Shown here piece after piece: positions 27,128 to 35,616 of a stretch of 64,000 bases of DNA (the stretch's first letter is position 1; the number at the start of each line of letters is the position of its first letter). The DNA is from Mycobacterium sp. JS623 (lineage in GTDB: Bacteria > Actinomycetota > Actinomycetes > Mycobacteriales > Mycobacteriaceae), in NCBI RefSeq assembly GCF_000328565.1, contig NC_019966.1, forward strand, positions 3,534,001-3,598,000, read 5' to 3'. The translations under genes were made by a program, and so were the position numbers. The notes beneath the pieces were generated by a model. The model did no database searches. It worked only from the letters and a program-made list of their open reading frames with translations, and was not told where the DNA came from.

Positions 27128-27689
27128 CAGTTCAGCGCCCACGCGTTTCACTGTCGTCTCCCGATTGCTGCATTGGTCGATGGTAGTAATGGTCATAGCC
27201 CAGCTGCTCATCGGCGTAACCATGGTGGCGTCGTTGAGTTACTACCCGCTGCTGTTGGCCATCCACCGCCCGCTCGGCGTAGCGATCTTCGTCTTCGCGC
27301 TAATCCGGCTCGCGAACCGGCTGACCCACCAGCCACCGCCATTTTTGGCCACCATGAGTCGCGCCGAGCGCCGCATCGCGACCTGGTCGGAATACCTGCT
27401 CTACGCATTGTTAATAGCGCAACCACTGGTCGGCTGGGCGATGCTGTCGGCGGCGCGATTCCCGATCCTCCTTTATGGACCCGTCCATCTTCCCGGCATC
27501 GCGCCGCACAACATCACGTTGTACGCGGTGTTGCGCGTGTTGCACAGCATTCTCGCGTTGCTATTGTTTGCGACCTTCACCGCGCATATGTGTGCAGTGT
27601 TGTTCCACACCTTCGTGTTACGTGACGGGATCCTCGACAGGATGGCATTGTGGCCGGCCAGGCGACCACGGCCACAACGGCGTTCATAA
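27117..27689 (+). CDS. Cytochrome b561 family membrane protein
   Basis: 190 residues, four membrane helices. Heme-ligand histidines are in SRLLHWSMVV, LAIHRPLGV, LRVLHSILAL and FTAHMCAVLFHTF. Starts at a GTG overlapping the end of the SrpA-like gene by 11 bases, so the two are coupled. Di-heme b561 proteins move electrons from quinol to periplasmic partners, which fits the exported peroxidase next door. Confidence 0.88.
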   Translation: MSNNSSAPTRFTVVSRLLHWSMVVMVIAQLLIGVTMVASLSYYPLLLAIHRPLGVAIFVFALIRLANRLTHQPPPFLATMSRAERRIATWSEYLLYALLIAQPLVGWAMLSAARFPILLYGPVHLPGIAPHNITLYAVLRVLHSILALLLFATFTAHMCAVLFHTFVLRDGILDRMALWPARRPRPQRRS

Positions 27690-27904
27690 TCCCGTCACCA
27701 AACAATGTGCGCAACCGAATGTTTCACAGGCCGTAGCGCCGATGCGGACTAATTCTCGCCGAGGTCCGGCCAATATGCCCTTAGTTACGTTGTACCCCAC
27801 TGGTTTCCAGCACGACTGACGATGTTGCGCCTCGGCGGAGGTAGCCGGGGATCGCTTGGACCTCGGGCCCGATGTGGATACCGCGGTGGATGACACTGGG
27901 ATCC

Positions 27905-28262
27905 CGTGGCACTGAGACAGAACAGCGACGAAGTTGGTCATCGCCATGGCGTAATTGGCATGAGAACCGCCGGTTCCCAACAGGGAGCCCGCTCCGATTC
28001 CAGCGTTGACGATGATGCGGTCAAGCGAGCCGAACGCTTCGGCGAAGGAGTGAACCACTTCCGTTACAGCCACTGGATCGGTGACGTCGAGTGCGCGCGT
28101 CTCCACGCGCTGGCCGGTGGCCGTGCGAATCTCGTCGGCGAGGGAGTTCAGGCGGGCGGTGCGTCGGGCGCACAGTCCCAGGTCGTAGCCGAGAGCGGCG
28201 AACTAGCGGGACATCTCTTCGCCCAGGCCTGAACTGGCGCCGGTGATGACGATAACGCCGCG
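27905..28262 (-). pseudogene. Short-chain dehydrogenase remnant
   Basis: Reading leftward from 28262: VIVITGASSGLGEEMSR, then an in-frame stop (TAG), then FAALGYDLGLCARRTARLNS and on through RIIVNAGIGAGSLLGTGGSH. These are the cofactor and N-N-A-G-type motifs of an SDR. The catalytic Y-x-x-x-K half is absent after about 27905. Inactivated by the stop and by 3' loss. Confidence 0.7.
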
Positions 28263-28564
28263 GTGCGCCCGCGTCGCCTCGCCGCATACGCCGTCACCCG
28301 CCGACGGCCGATCCAACTGGCCTCCCATGCGAACGATCATCGAGCGACTACGGCCGCAGAGTCCAACAGTGCCCCAAGAGGACTGCCCCCGTCCAACCGC
28401 ACACCCAAGCCACTAAGAAGTCAACGCATCCCGCCGCCGATAACACGCAACTAGGTTCACGCATACACGATTCAACTGCACCGAGCATCTCCCTATTGAG
28501 TGCCGACAGAAAGCCAGACCGTAAATGCCCCACCCCGATGCAGAAGCTTTGAAAGTGGTGGTGG
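28263..28564. other. Decayed stretch without a gene
   Basis: No recognisable frame. Lies between two SDR fragments on opposite strands, so probably debris of the same decay. Confidence 0.4.
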
Positions 28565-28627
28565 TGCAAACCCCCCGAGGTGGACGTCAACGAGGTCATC
28601 GTCCGGCCCGCCGCCGCCACACACTAA
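28565..28627 (+). pseudogene. C-terminal SDR fragment
   Basis: Twenty codons reading CKPPEVDVNEVIVRPAAATH and a stop. This is the usual tail of classical SDR enzymes (V-N-x-x-E-x-x-x-R-P/T-x). No body of the gene precedes it. Confidence 0.4.
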
Positions 28628-28670
28628 CCGGCGTCGGCGGCGTCATCGGCGGGGTGATCTACGCGGTGAT

Positions 28671-29288
28671 CTAGTGGACGCCGAGGGTGCGGAGGTGTTC
28701 GATCATGGTGTCGAGGGCGGCTTCCAGCGGAGTGGCGTCTCGGCGCACCTGGCTGAGCAGCAGGCCACCTTGGACGGCGGCTAGCGTCGCGAGTGCCAGG
28801 TTGTCGACGTCGGTGCCGTCGGGTAGTTCGCCGCGTGCTTCGATGACGCTCAGCCCGTCGCGAATCATGTTCTCCCACAGAACAAACGACCGCGCGACCT
28901 GCGCGCGGGCAAGCGGGTCGGTTTCGGCGAGCTCGTTGCCCAGCGATCCGATGGGGCAGCCGCCTACACAGCCCAGGTCGCGCATCGTGTCGACCATGAT
29001 GTCGCGCCACCGCCGCAGGTCCTCGAGGCATTCCAGGCGGTCGAAACCGAGATGCTGTACCGCCAGCACTTGATCGGTCTGGAAGTCGATGACGGCTGCA
29101 ACAAGGTCACCTTTGTCGGCGAAGTAGTGATACATCTGCGACGTGCTCACCGCCGCGGCTTCCTGGATGTCCTCGATGGTGGTGCGGGCCACCCCACGCT
29201 GGGACATCAATTCGGCGGCGGCCGCCACGATCCGTTCTCGGGTCGCGCGTCCCTTGGGGGTCAGTTTCTCTGGTGCAGTCGTAGGCAT
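28671..29288 (-). CDS. TetR-family repressor
   Basis: 205 residues. N-terminal helix-turn-helix: ATRERIVAAAAELMSQRGV, then IEDIQEAAAVSTSQMYHYF. The ligand domain has several Cys (GCVGGCPIG). GAAGGTGG precedes the ATG at 29288. Divergent from a peroxiredoxin gene; the spacer holds two matching palindromes (29351-29419), the likely operators. Probable target: itself and the peroxiredoxin. Confidence 0.9.
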   Translation of the reverse strand: MPTTAPEKLTPKGRATRERIVAAAAELMSQRGVARTTIEDIQEAAAVSTSQMYHYFADKGDLVAAVIDFQTDQVLAVQHLGFDRLECLEDLRRWRDIMVDTMRDLGCVGGCPIGSLGNELAETDPLARAQVARSFVLWENMIRDGLSVIEARGELPDGTDVDNLALATLAAVQGGLLLSQVRRDATPLEAALDTMIEHLRTLGVH

Positions 29289-29350
29289 TCGAAGCCACCT
29301 TCTACTGGACGCCGTCGATGATGCCGGCCACTGGTCCATTGGAGTCCGTA

Positions 29351-29419
29351 AAAAATGGAGTGTCAACTCCAGAATTTTGTTTAGCTGGGGGGCCCGTTTG
29401 GAGTTGACACTCCATTTTT
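29351..29419. promoter_or_regulatory. Double palindromic operator between TetR and peroxiredoxin
   Basis: Two 21-base arms (29351-29371 and 29399-29419) form a perfect inverted repeat. Each arm is itself a palindrome, TGGAGT-N4-ACTCCA (29356-29371 and 29399-29414). A TTGACA lies inside each arm, on the plus strand at 29404-29409 and on the minus strand at 29366-29361, so a repressor bound here would cover both -35 boxes. No clear -10 boxes seen. Confidence 0.8.
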
Positions 29420-29500
29420 CCGGGCGCAAGCTCGCGTCGGAAAGTTTTATCACGCCGGAACCCGTTGTGTGGCACCGGTATACGTTTGAAAGGCTGCCTG

Positions 29501-30178
29501 ATGACTACCACCGCAGACGCCCACCCGACCACGATCGCCGACCGCGTCGCCAAGATGCACGAGGGGATTGCCGCTCAAATCCCGGGTGAGGTACTCGATG
29601 TGTTCCGTGCCGAGCACGCTGACCTCGATGCCCGCGGCATCCCCACTGGCATCGCACAACCCGGCGATACGCTCGGCGATTTCGAACTGCTGGATGTGCA
29701 CCGCACGCCGACCACACTGTCGGCCGCGCTGGACGGGCGCCCCGCGGTGGTCGTGCTCTACCGCGGCGCGTGGTGCCCCTACTGCAATCTGGCGCTGCGC
29801 GCCTACCAGGAGGACCTCGTCCCCCCACTGGCTGACAAGGGCGTTGCACTGGTGGCCATCAGCCCACAGAAGTCCGACGGCTCACTGTCGGCCCAGGAGA
29901 AGAACCCGCTGACCTTCACCGTGCTGTCCGATCCGGGCAACAAGATCGCCAACCGGCTCGGCGTGATGACCGTATCCCCCGACGATGCCCGAGCCGCGCA
30001 GCGCGCGATGGGTTTAGACCTGCCCGAGGTCAATGCAGACGGCACACACGACATACCCATGCCCACCGTCGTCATCGTCGACCCGACCGGGGTGATCCGC
30101 TGGATCGACGTCCACCCCAACTACACCACCCGCACCGAAGTCAGCGACATCCTCGCCGCCCTGGACGCCTTGTCCTGA
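29501..30178 (+). CDS. Peroxiredoxin-like (AhpC/TSA) protein
   Basis: 225 residues of thioredoxin fold. Peroxidatic region VVVLYRGAWCPYCNLALRAY with Cys92 and Cys95 (a CxxC), later IPMPTVVIVDPTGVIRW. The ~70-residue N-terminal extension is typical of this peroxiredoxin-like group. GAAAGG precedes the ATG at 29501. Likely repressed by the divergent TetR protein through the double palindrome. Confidence 0.88.
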   Translation: MTTTADAHPTTIADRVAKMHEGIAAQIPGEVLDVFRAEHADLDARGIPTGIAQPGDTLGDFELLDVHRTPTTLSAALDGRPAVVVLYRGAWCPYCNLALRAYQEDLVPPLADKGVALVAISPQKSDGSLSAQEKNPLTFTVLSDPGNKIANRLGVMTVSPDDARAAQRAMGLDLPEVNADGTHDIPMPTVVIVDPTGVIRWIDVHPNYTTRTEVSDILAALDALS

Positions 30179-30291
30179 CAGGCGGTCCCCTCCCTCTCCC
30201 GTTATGACTGGTAGGGCGGATAGTCGTTGTAGCCGTGGGGACCTGGTGTAGTGCAGTGGTATGCGCAGAGTCGTCCCGGCACAGTTGAGGC

Positions 30292-30819
30292 ATGTCATCC
30301 TTGACCGGTCGAATAGATCTCCCAGACTCCGAGATCGCCTGCGCGGCAAAGCAGTTCGTGTACGACGTATCGCCTGCCTTCGTCGCCCAGCACAGCCTGC
30401 ACAGCTACCTATACGACCGCGAACTCGCGGCGGCCAAGGGATTGCAACCCGATGTCGGCTACGACGACGAGCTGGTCTTTCTCAGCTGCATGCTGCACGA
30501 CCTTGGCGTCGGCAGTCGCGCCCGCGGCCAACAGCGCTTCGAGGTCGAAGGCGCAGACCTCGCCGCGGAATTGCTTATCGCGCACGGAGTCTCGACCAGT
30601 GATGTCGATCGTGTGTGGGAAGCGATCGAAGCGATTCACGCGCATTATCCGAGACTGGCGATGGTGCGTTGCCGCGTCGACGCCATCGTCGAGCATGCCG
30701 GCCGCAGCAACGCAGCCGCACCCCGTACTCCATCGCAGGGTGAACTCCCGCATGAACGCCGCCAACACGGAGTGACCCGCATGGAACAATCGGCAGCACA
30801 ATCACCATGGGGCGACTGA
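30292..30819 (+). CDS. HD-domain protein, probably with altered C-terminus
   Basis: 175 residues. The metal-binding His-Asp of the HD fold is in FLSCMLHDLGVGSRA, preceded by QHSLHSYLYDRELA and followed by DVDRVWEAIEAIHAH, resembling cyanamide-hydratase-like HD proteins. From about residue 130 the sequence becomes low-complexity (APRTPSQGELPHERRQHGV) and does not look like the usual end, suggesting a frameshift or truncation. The protein may be inactive. Confidence 0.65.
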   Translation: MSSLTGRIDLPDSEIACAAKQFVYDVSPAFVAQHSLHSYLYDRELAAAKGLQPDVGYDDELVFLSCMLHDLGVGSRARGQQRFEVEGADLAAELLIAHGVSTSDVDRVWEAIEAIHAHYPRLAMVRCRVDAIVEHAGRSNAAAPRTPSQGELPHERRQHGVTRMEQSAAQSPWGD

Positions 30820-30866
30820 CACACGGCTCGGCGACCGATTCCGCTGCCGTCAGGGTCGTGAAACGC

Positions 30867-30901
30867 GACAAACGTGACGCCCGGCTGGCGTCACGTTTGT
30901 C
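30867..30901. terminator. Bidirectional hairpin terminator
   Basis: A perfect 15-base stem GACAAACGTGACGCC / GGCGTCACGTTTGTC (30867-30881 with 30887-30901), loop of five. It lies between the rightward HD gene (ends 30819) and a leftward small gene (ends 30915) and can stop both. Confidence 0.75.
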
Positions 30902-30914
30902 AGCGGATGCGTAT

Positions 30915-31073
30915 CTACGCGGCCGCCGGCTGCGCACGGAACCGGCCAAGCGAGCCGACCGGACGAGCAACACGATTGCCGCGCCAGTTGCCGAACGCGT
31001 GAACCACCGTGACGGCGATCGGGATGAACAGCGGGGACAGCACCATCAGGAAGATCATGATCGGCAGGAGCAT
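30915..31073 (-). CDS. Small membrane protein
   Basis: 52 residues, MLLPIMIFLMVLSPLFIPIA then VTVVHAFGNW and an Arg-rich tail: one or two membrane helices. No family assigned. The ribosome site is weak (GAGAG). Its stop is 14 bases from a strong bidirectional terminator, which supports a real leftward transcript, perhaps the end of the acyl-CoA dehydrogenase operon. Confidence 0.5.
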   Translation of the reverse strand: MLLPIMIFLMVLSPLFIPIAVTVVHAFGNWRGNRVARPVGSLGRFRAQPAAA

Positions 31074-31418
31074 TGGATCTCTCGCATTCTCCGCGGCGGG
31101 CGGAATCGTCGGTTTTCGTCTCGGGGAACTCATCGTTGAGTTCGTGAAGAGAAACCTACGAGCCAAACCCCAGCTCAGCGATGTCCCTCAACGACCAACT
31201 CCTGACGATGTGTTATCTCCCGGAGACAAACCGCTCAGCCACGCGGGGCGCCCTTAGCCGAGGCCGAACACCGTTTTGGATGAGGACGATCAACGAGAGA
31301 ACACCGACAACGGCCACGCACACCGTCGCACTGGCCTGGCTGCGCGTATGGATGTTGGCGTTCGAGTATTTGCCGTATCCGCTCGATCGGGTCGGTCATT
31401 AGCGTGTCCTCCAATGAC
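31074..31418. other. Intergenic stretch, possible frameshifted small membrane protein
   Basis: On the minus strand a frame with SATVCVAVVGVLSLIVLIQN looks like a membrane helix but has no clear start; a neighbouring frame starts MTDPIERIRQILERQ. The two would join by a frameshift. Not firm enough to call a gene. Confidence 0.3.
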
Positions 31419-32603
31419 CTATACGAACGCACTGAGTCCGGTGATGGCACGCCCAACTATGAGTGTGTTCATCTCCCGCGTGCCTTCGTAGGAGTAGATT
31501 GCTTCGGCGTCAGCGACGAAGCGTCCAACATTGTGCTCCAACAGAATTCCGTTGCCACCAAGCAATTCTCGTGCATAGCCAACGGTTTCGCGCATTCTGA
31601 CGGTGCACCATGCCTTCGCCAGCGACGAATGCCTGTCGTCGGCGCGGCCCTCGTCTTGGAGTTGGGAAAGGCGGGCGCACAACGCCCACGACGACGTGAT
31701 GTTGCCGAGCATCCGCACCAACAGGTCCTGGACGAGCTGGAAACCCGCAATCGGCCTGCCGAACTGTTCACGGGACACCGCGTACGCCAACGCGTTCTCG
31801 TACGCCCCCCGAGCGCAGCCGACAGCCATCCAAGCGACGCCGGCCCGGGTCATCCGCAGCACTTCAGCGGTGTCGCGGAAGGAGTTCGCGTTCTGCAACC
31901 GGTCCTCCTCAGAAACTCTTACGTCCTCCAGCGTTATGACCGCATTTTGCACGATGCGCAGCGCGATCTTGTCGTCGAGCTTCGTCGTCGAGAAGCCTGG
32001 CGTGTCGTTGGCGACGATGAATCCCTTGACCTGACCGTCAGCGACGTCTTTGGCCCAGATCACAGTCAGGTCACCGAATGTCGCGTTGCCGATCCACTTC
32101 TTCTGTCCGTTGAGTATCCAGGAATCACCGTCGCGCATCGCCGTTGTGGTCAGCCCACGCGATGCGCCAGATCCGACATCCGGTTCGGTCAGGCCGAACG
32201 CACCGATCTTCTCGAAGCAGACCATGCTTGGCAGGTATCGGGCCCTCTGCTCGTCGTTGCCGCAAAGATAGATCGACCCCATCGACAGCCCGCCGTGCAC
32301 TCCCGAAAACGTCGCGATAGACGGATCGGTGCGGGCGAGTTCCATGGCGACCATGCCGTCGAGGAGGTACGACCGCCCGGGACACCCGAACCCCTTGTAG
32401 GGCAGCCCTGCCAGGCCGAGTTGCCGAAATCCCGGGACGATTTCGAACGGAAAGCTCCCCCGTTGCCAGTGGCTGTTCACTGTGGGCTCAACCTCAGATT
32501 TCATGAAATCACGTACGCGGTGCAGGAACTCCCGCTCGTCGCCGACAAGCAATGCCTCGAGCGCGTAGAAGTCGGCGCTGTCAGTCACGGTCTGGGTGCT
32601 CAT
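31419..32603 (-). CDS. Acyl-CoA dehydrogenase
   Basis: 394 residues of the FAD acyl-CoA dehydrogenase fold, closest in feel to glutaryl-CoA dehydrogenases. Motifs: FGLTEPDVGSGASRGL, WILNGQKKWIGNAT, REQFGRPIAGFQLVQDLL and the end AIYSYEGTREMNTLIVGRAI, where the Glu of YEGT is the catalytic base position. Last gene of the leftward polyhydroxyalkanoate operon. Likely role: desaturating acyl-CoA that feeds the hydratase and PhaC (inference). Confidence 0.88.
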   Translation of the reverse strand: MSTQTVTDSADFYALEALLVGDEREFLHRVRDFMKSEVEPTVNSHWQRGSFPFEIVPGFRQLGLAGLPYKGFGCPGRSYLLDGMVAMELARTDPSIATFSGVHGGLSMGSIYLCGNDEQRARYLPSMVCFEKIGAFGLTEPDVGSGASRGLTTTAMRDGDSWILNGQKKWIGNATFGDLTVIWAKDVADGQVKGFIVANDTPGFSTTKLDDKIALRIVQNAVITLEDVRVSEEDRLQNANSFRDTAEVLRMTRAGVAWMAVGCARGAYENALAYAVSREQFGRPIAGFQLVQDLLVRMLGNITSSWALCARLSQLQDEGRADDRHSSLAKAWCTVRMRETVGYARELLGGNGILLEHNVGRFVADAEAIYSYEGTREMNTLIVGRAITGLSAFV

Positions 32604-32612
32604 CGGCGCTCC

Positions 32613-33440
32613 CTAGTCGGGTTGGGATCTGAATGTCTCAATCACCGGCGCCAGCTCGCGGGCGTTGGTGATCAGGTCGACGTGGCCGCCGCGGTGCAGG
32701 TGCACCGTCGCATGGGGCAGAAGCCGCCCCATGACTCGCGCGTTTACCACTGGAATGATGGGATCGTCGAGTCCGGCCATTATCAGTGTTCGCTGGCGGA
32801 CAAGGGGCAGCGCGAACAGACTGGTCCACACGGCTCCCGCGAGAAGTTGATGCAGATAGCCGATCCGCGAACCGGCCATCAGCTGACGGTCGAACAACTC
32901 CTTGATGGCCGCCGGATCATCACGGACAGTGCCACCGTAGATTTCACCGGCGATCGAGGCCGCGTAGTCGGGCTCCAGAAATCGTCGAGGCGTCACCATC
33001 TTCGCCAACACGGACGGTCGTCCGGGAACCATGATGGCGCCGGTTCCAGTGGACACCAGAATCAATCGGCGGCACCGGCGCGGATTCTGAAAGGCGAACT
33101 GCTGGGCCAACGCACCCCCCCATGACAGCCCGAGAACGTCGACCTGCCCCGTGATCCCCAGCTTCCGCAACAGCCTGCCCAGGACGGCCGCGAGATACGG
33201 AAAGCCATAGGGCAGAAGTGAATCTGGCGAGCCGCCACTGCCGGGAACATCGAATCGGATCACCGTCGTATCGGGATCCAGTTGCTCCACAAGCGGATCG
33301 AGAACTTCAAGGCTCGCGCCGATGCCGTTGCACAACACCAACGGCACTCCGCCACCTGGACGTACAGCCACCCGGATCTGCTGACCGAGCACAGACACAA
33401 GGCTTTCCATGCTGGTCCTGACTATTGCGGGGGCCGTCAT
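32613..33440 (-). CDS. phaZ: Polyhydroxyalkanoate depolymerase-type alpha/beta hydrolase
   Basis: 275 residues. Oxyanion-region VPLVLCNGIGASLEVLDPL, nucleophile Ser106 in LGLSWGGALAQQ, Asp in AGLDDPIIP and His in HRGGHVDLIT. The pattern is that of intracellular medium-chain-length PHA depolymerases (PhaZ), and the operon contains PhaC. Its ATG overlaps the stop of the MaoC gene by four bases. Cleaves stored polyester to hydroxy acids. Confidence 0.8.
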   Translation of the reverse strand: MTAPAIVRTSMESLVSVLGQQIRVAVRPGGGVPLVLCNGIGASLEVLDPLVEQLDPDTTVIRFDVPGSGGSPDSLLPYGFPYLAAVLGRLLRKLGITGQVDVLGLSWGGALAQQFAFQNPRRCRRLILVSTGTGAIMVPGRPSVLAKMVTPRRFLEPDYAASIAGEIYGGTVRDDPAAIKELFDRQLMAGSRIGYLHQLLAGAVWTSLFALPLVRQRTLIMAGLDDPIIPVVNARVMGRLLPHATVHLHRGGHVDLITNARELAPVIETFRSQPD

Positions 33441-33889
33441 GGGTACAGCACGATGACGTCAGCGACACATGCGGGTCGGTCTTCGCCGTCGATCTCGAAT
33501 GTCAGCGTGAACACCGACTCGACGCCTGAGGTTTTCTGATGGGCGCTCGCCACCCTGACGGCGGCACGGACGTATGAACCGACGCGCACAGGCGCGGGGA
33601 ATCTCACCTTGTTCAATCCGTAGTTCAATGCCGCCGTGAGTTCGCGGATCTCCAACACCTGCGCAATCACCGAAGGCGTGAGAGACAACGTGAGATAGCC
33701 ATGCGCGATCGTGCCCTTGAACGGACCCTTTGCGGCCCGTTCGGTGTCGGTGTGGATCCATTGGCGATCCCCTGTGGCGTCGGCGAAGAGGTCGACCTGT
33801 TGCTGCGTGACGTTCATCCACTCAGTTGTGCCGAGACTCTGCCCGACCAAGTCAAGCAAATCAGCCGGTTGCTCGAGAACAGTTGTCAT
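33437..33889 (-). CDS. MaoC-type (R)-enoyl-CoA hydratase
   Basis: 150 residues, one hot-dog domain. The hydratase motif DATGDRQWIHTDTERA gives the Asp41/His46 dyad, and GTIAHGYLTLSL completes the signature. Such hydratases (PhaJ type) make (R)-3-hydroxyacyl-CoA from enoyl-CoA, the substrate of PHA synthase, which is the next gene upstream. Overlaps the depolymerase gene by four bases. Confidence 0.88.
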   Translation of the reverse strand: MTTVLEQPADLLDLVGQSLGTTEWMNVTQQQVDLFADATGDRQWIHTDTERAAKGPFKGTIAHGYLTLSLTPSVIAQVLEIRELTAALNYGLNKVRFPAPVRVGSYVRAAVRVASAHQKTSGVESVFTLTFEIDGEDRPACVADVIVLYP

Positions 33890-33916
33890 ACAAAGCCTTT
33901 CATAACAGGAACAGAG

Positions 33917-35611
33917 CTACTGTTCCAGCACATAGCTTCCGGGAGCGGGTCCAAGTGGCGCCATGCCCGCGCCGCCCAGAGTGTCCGGTGCTTTCTTGGT
34001 CTTGCCACCGCGTTCGCCGAGCCAGCTGACGAAGTCCGGCCACCAGGAATCGTTGCGTTGCTCGGCCGACTCCGCCCAGAACACCGGATCGGGCTCGTCG
34101 ACATCGGCGACTTGGTAACTCGCCCTGGGATTCCCGGGCGGATTGACCAGTGATGCGATATGGCCACTGGATGACAGCACGAAACGGACGTTCTTTACCC
34201 CGAGCAGACGGGCGCTGCGATAGCACGCCTGCCACGGCGAGATGTGGTCGGCGATCCCCGCGATCACATAGGCATCGGTGGTCAGTTGATTGAGATCCAC
34301 CGGCGTGCCGAGCATGCTGACGGCGCCCGGCGTGACGAGAGAGTTTTGCAGTCCCATTGTGATCATGTCGCGGTGCAGCGCGGCGGCCATCCTGGTGGTA
34401 TCTGCGTTCCAGAAGAGCACGTCGAACGCCGCGGGTGACTTGCCTTCCACGTAGTTATTGACCCAGTAGCGCCACACCAGGTCCGTCGGCCGCAGCCATG
34501 CGAACACCTCTGCCAGCGATCGCCCGTCGAGGTAGCCCTTCCGGGCGGACAACGCAATCGCGATGTTCGCGGCCTCTTCGTCGATGGCAGCCGACGCGAA
34601 ACCAGCCTTCCTCTGGTCGAGTACCGTGACCATCAGCGTCAACCCGGCCAGCCGGTGGCCCTCGCCGATGGCGTTGAGATGCGCAGCGGTCATTGCGGCG
34701 AGGATGCCGCCCGAGCATGACGCCTGGAGATGGGTGCGGTCTGTCTGGGTTATCTTCTCGACGGCCTCCAACGCGTTCAGGATCGCCTGGCCATACGCGT
34801 CGAATCCCCAATTTCTGTTCTCTGCAGTGGGATTCCGCCATGAGATAGCGAAGACCTGCACCCCCTGGCGAACGAAGTACTCGATCATGCTCCGGCCCGG
34901 CGCGATGTCCATGATGTAGAACTTGTTGATCACGGGCGGGACCATTAGCAGGGGCACCGAGTACACCTCGTCGGTCTGCGGGCCGTACTGGATCAGCTCG
35001 AATTCCTCGGTTCTGTAGACCACCGATCCGGGCGTGGTCGCGATCGTCTCGCCGAGCGTGAACGCATCAGGGTCCACCATCGACGGCACCCGTGGTGCCG
35101 ACAGCATGTCGGAGATGAAGTGACGCACGCCGTGGACCGCGCTCTGACCGCCCGTGTCGATCAGTGCCTTCCACCCCAACGGGTTGAGAATGGGGTTATT
35201 GGTCGGTGCGAGTCCCTCAGTGAGCACGTCCAACAAGAACCGGATCCGCTCGGCGTCGCGCCAGTCGAGGTTCGCATCCGAAAAGAGCTGTTCCACAGTG
35301 TTGTTGGTGGCAAGGTAGGCCTGCATCGTGCGGCGCAGTAGCGGGTTGCCACGCCACGCGGGGTCGGCGAACCGCTTGTCGCCCTTGGCGGGTGCCAGCT
35401 CGGAGCGTCCCTCGGCTATCGAAAGCAGCTCGCGACCCAGCGATCCGGCGCGCGATGCCACCGTGCGGGGCTGCTTGGCAAGGCTCAGCGCGAATCGGCT
35501 CCACGAGGTGTTGGGCATCATCCTGTCCGCCATGCCGACCGCCGAACTGGTCAACAGCAGGTCCAACGGTGCGGCAAGCTCGTCCGCGCTCTTACTGCTG
35601 GTTGCTGACAC
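33917..35611 (-). CDS. phaC: Poly(3-hydroxyalkanoate) synthase
   Basis: 564 residues. N-terminal PhaC domain, then the catalytic lipase-like box with Cys299 in LQASCSGGILAA; here the usual first Gly of G-x-C-x-G is Ala. Asp is in AGIADHISPW and His in SSSGHIASLVNPPGN. Size and PWGF-like WRNP region (ISWRNPTAENRNWGF) fit class I/II synthases. Polymerises (R)-3-hydroxyacyl-CoA on granules. Five bases separate it from the FadD gene upstream, so they are one operon. Confidence 0.92.
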   Translation of the reverse strand: MSATSSKSADELAAPLDLLLTSSAVGMADRMMPNTSWSRFALSLAKQPRTVASRAGSLGRELLSIAEGRSELAPAKGDKRFADPAWRGNPLLRRTMQAYLATNNTVEQLFSDANLDWRDAERIRFLLDVLTEGLAPTNNPILNPLGWKALIDTGGQSAVHGVRHFISDMLSAPRVPSMVDPDAFTLGETIATTPGSVVYRTEEFELIQYGPQTDEVYSVPLLMVPPVINKFYIMDIAPGRSMIEYFVRQGVQVFAISWRNPTAENRNWGFDAYGQAILNALEAVEKITQTDRTHLQASCSGGILAAMTAAHLNAIGEGHRLAGLTLMVTVLDQRKAGFASAAIDEEAANIAIALSARKGYLDGRSLAEVFAWLRPTDLVWRYWVNNYVEGKSPAAFDVLFWNADTTRMAAALHRDMITMGLQNSLVTPGAVSMLGTPVDLNQLTTDAYVIAGIADHISPWQACYRSARLLGVKNVRFVLSSSGHIASLVNPPGNPRASYQVADVDEPDPVFWAESAEQRNDSWWPDFVSWLGERGGKTKKAPDTLGGAGMAPLGPAPGSYVLEQ

Positions 35612-35616
35612 GCTGA

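Noticed and set aside
31404..33125. Long rightward frame of 573 codons
   Set aside because: Antisense to the acyl-CoA dehydrogenase and depolymerase genes, a typical high-GC shadow; several similar ones lie opposite the FadD and DUF3556 genes.
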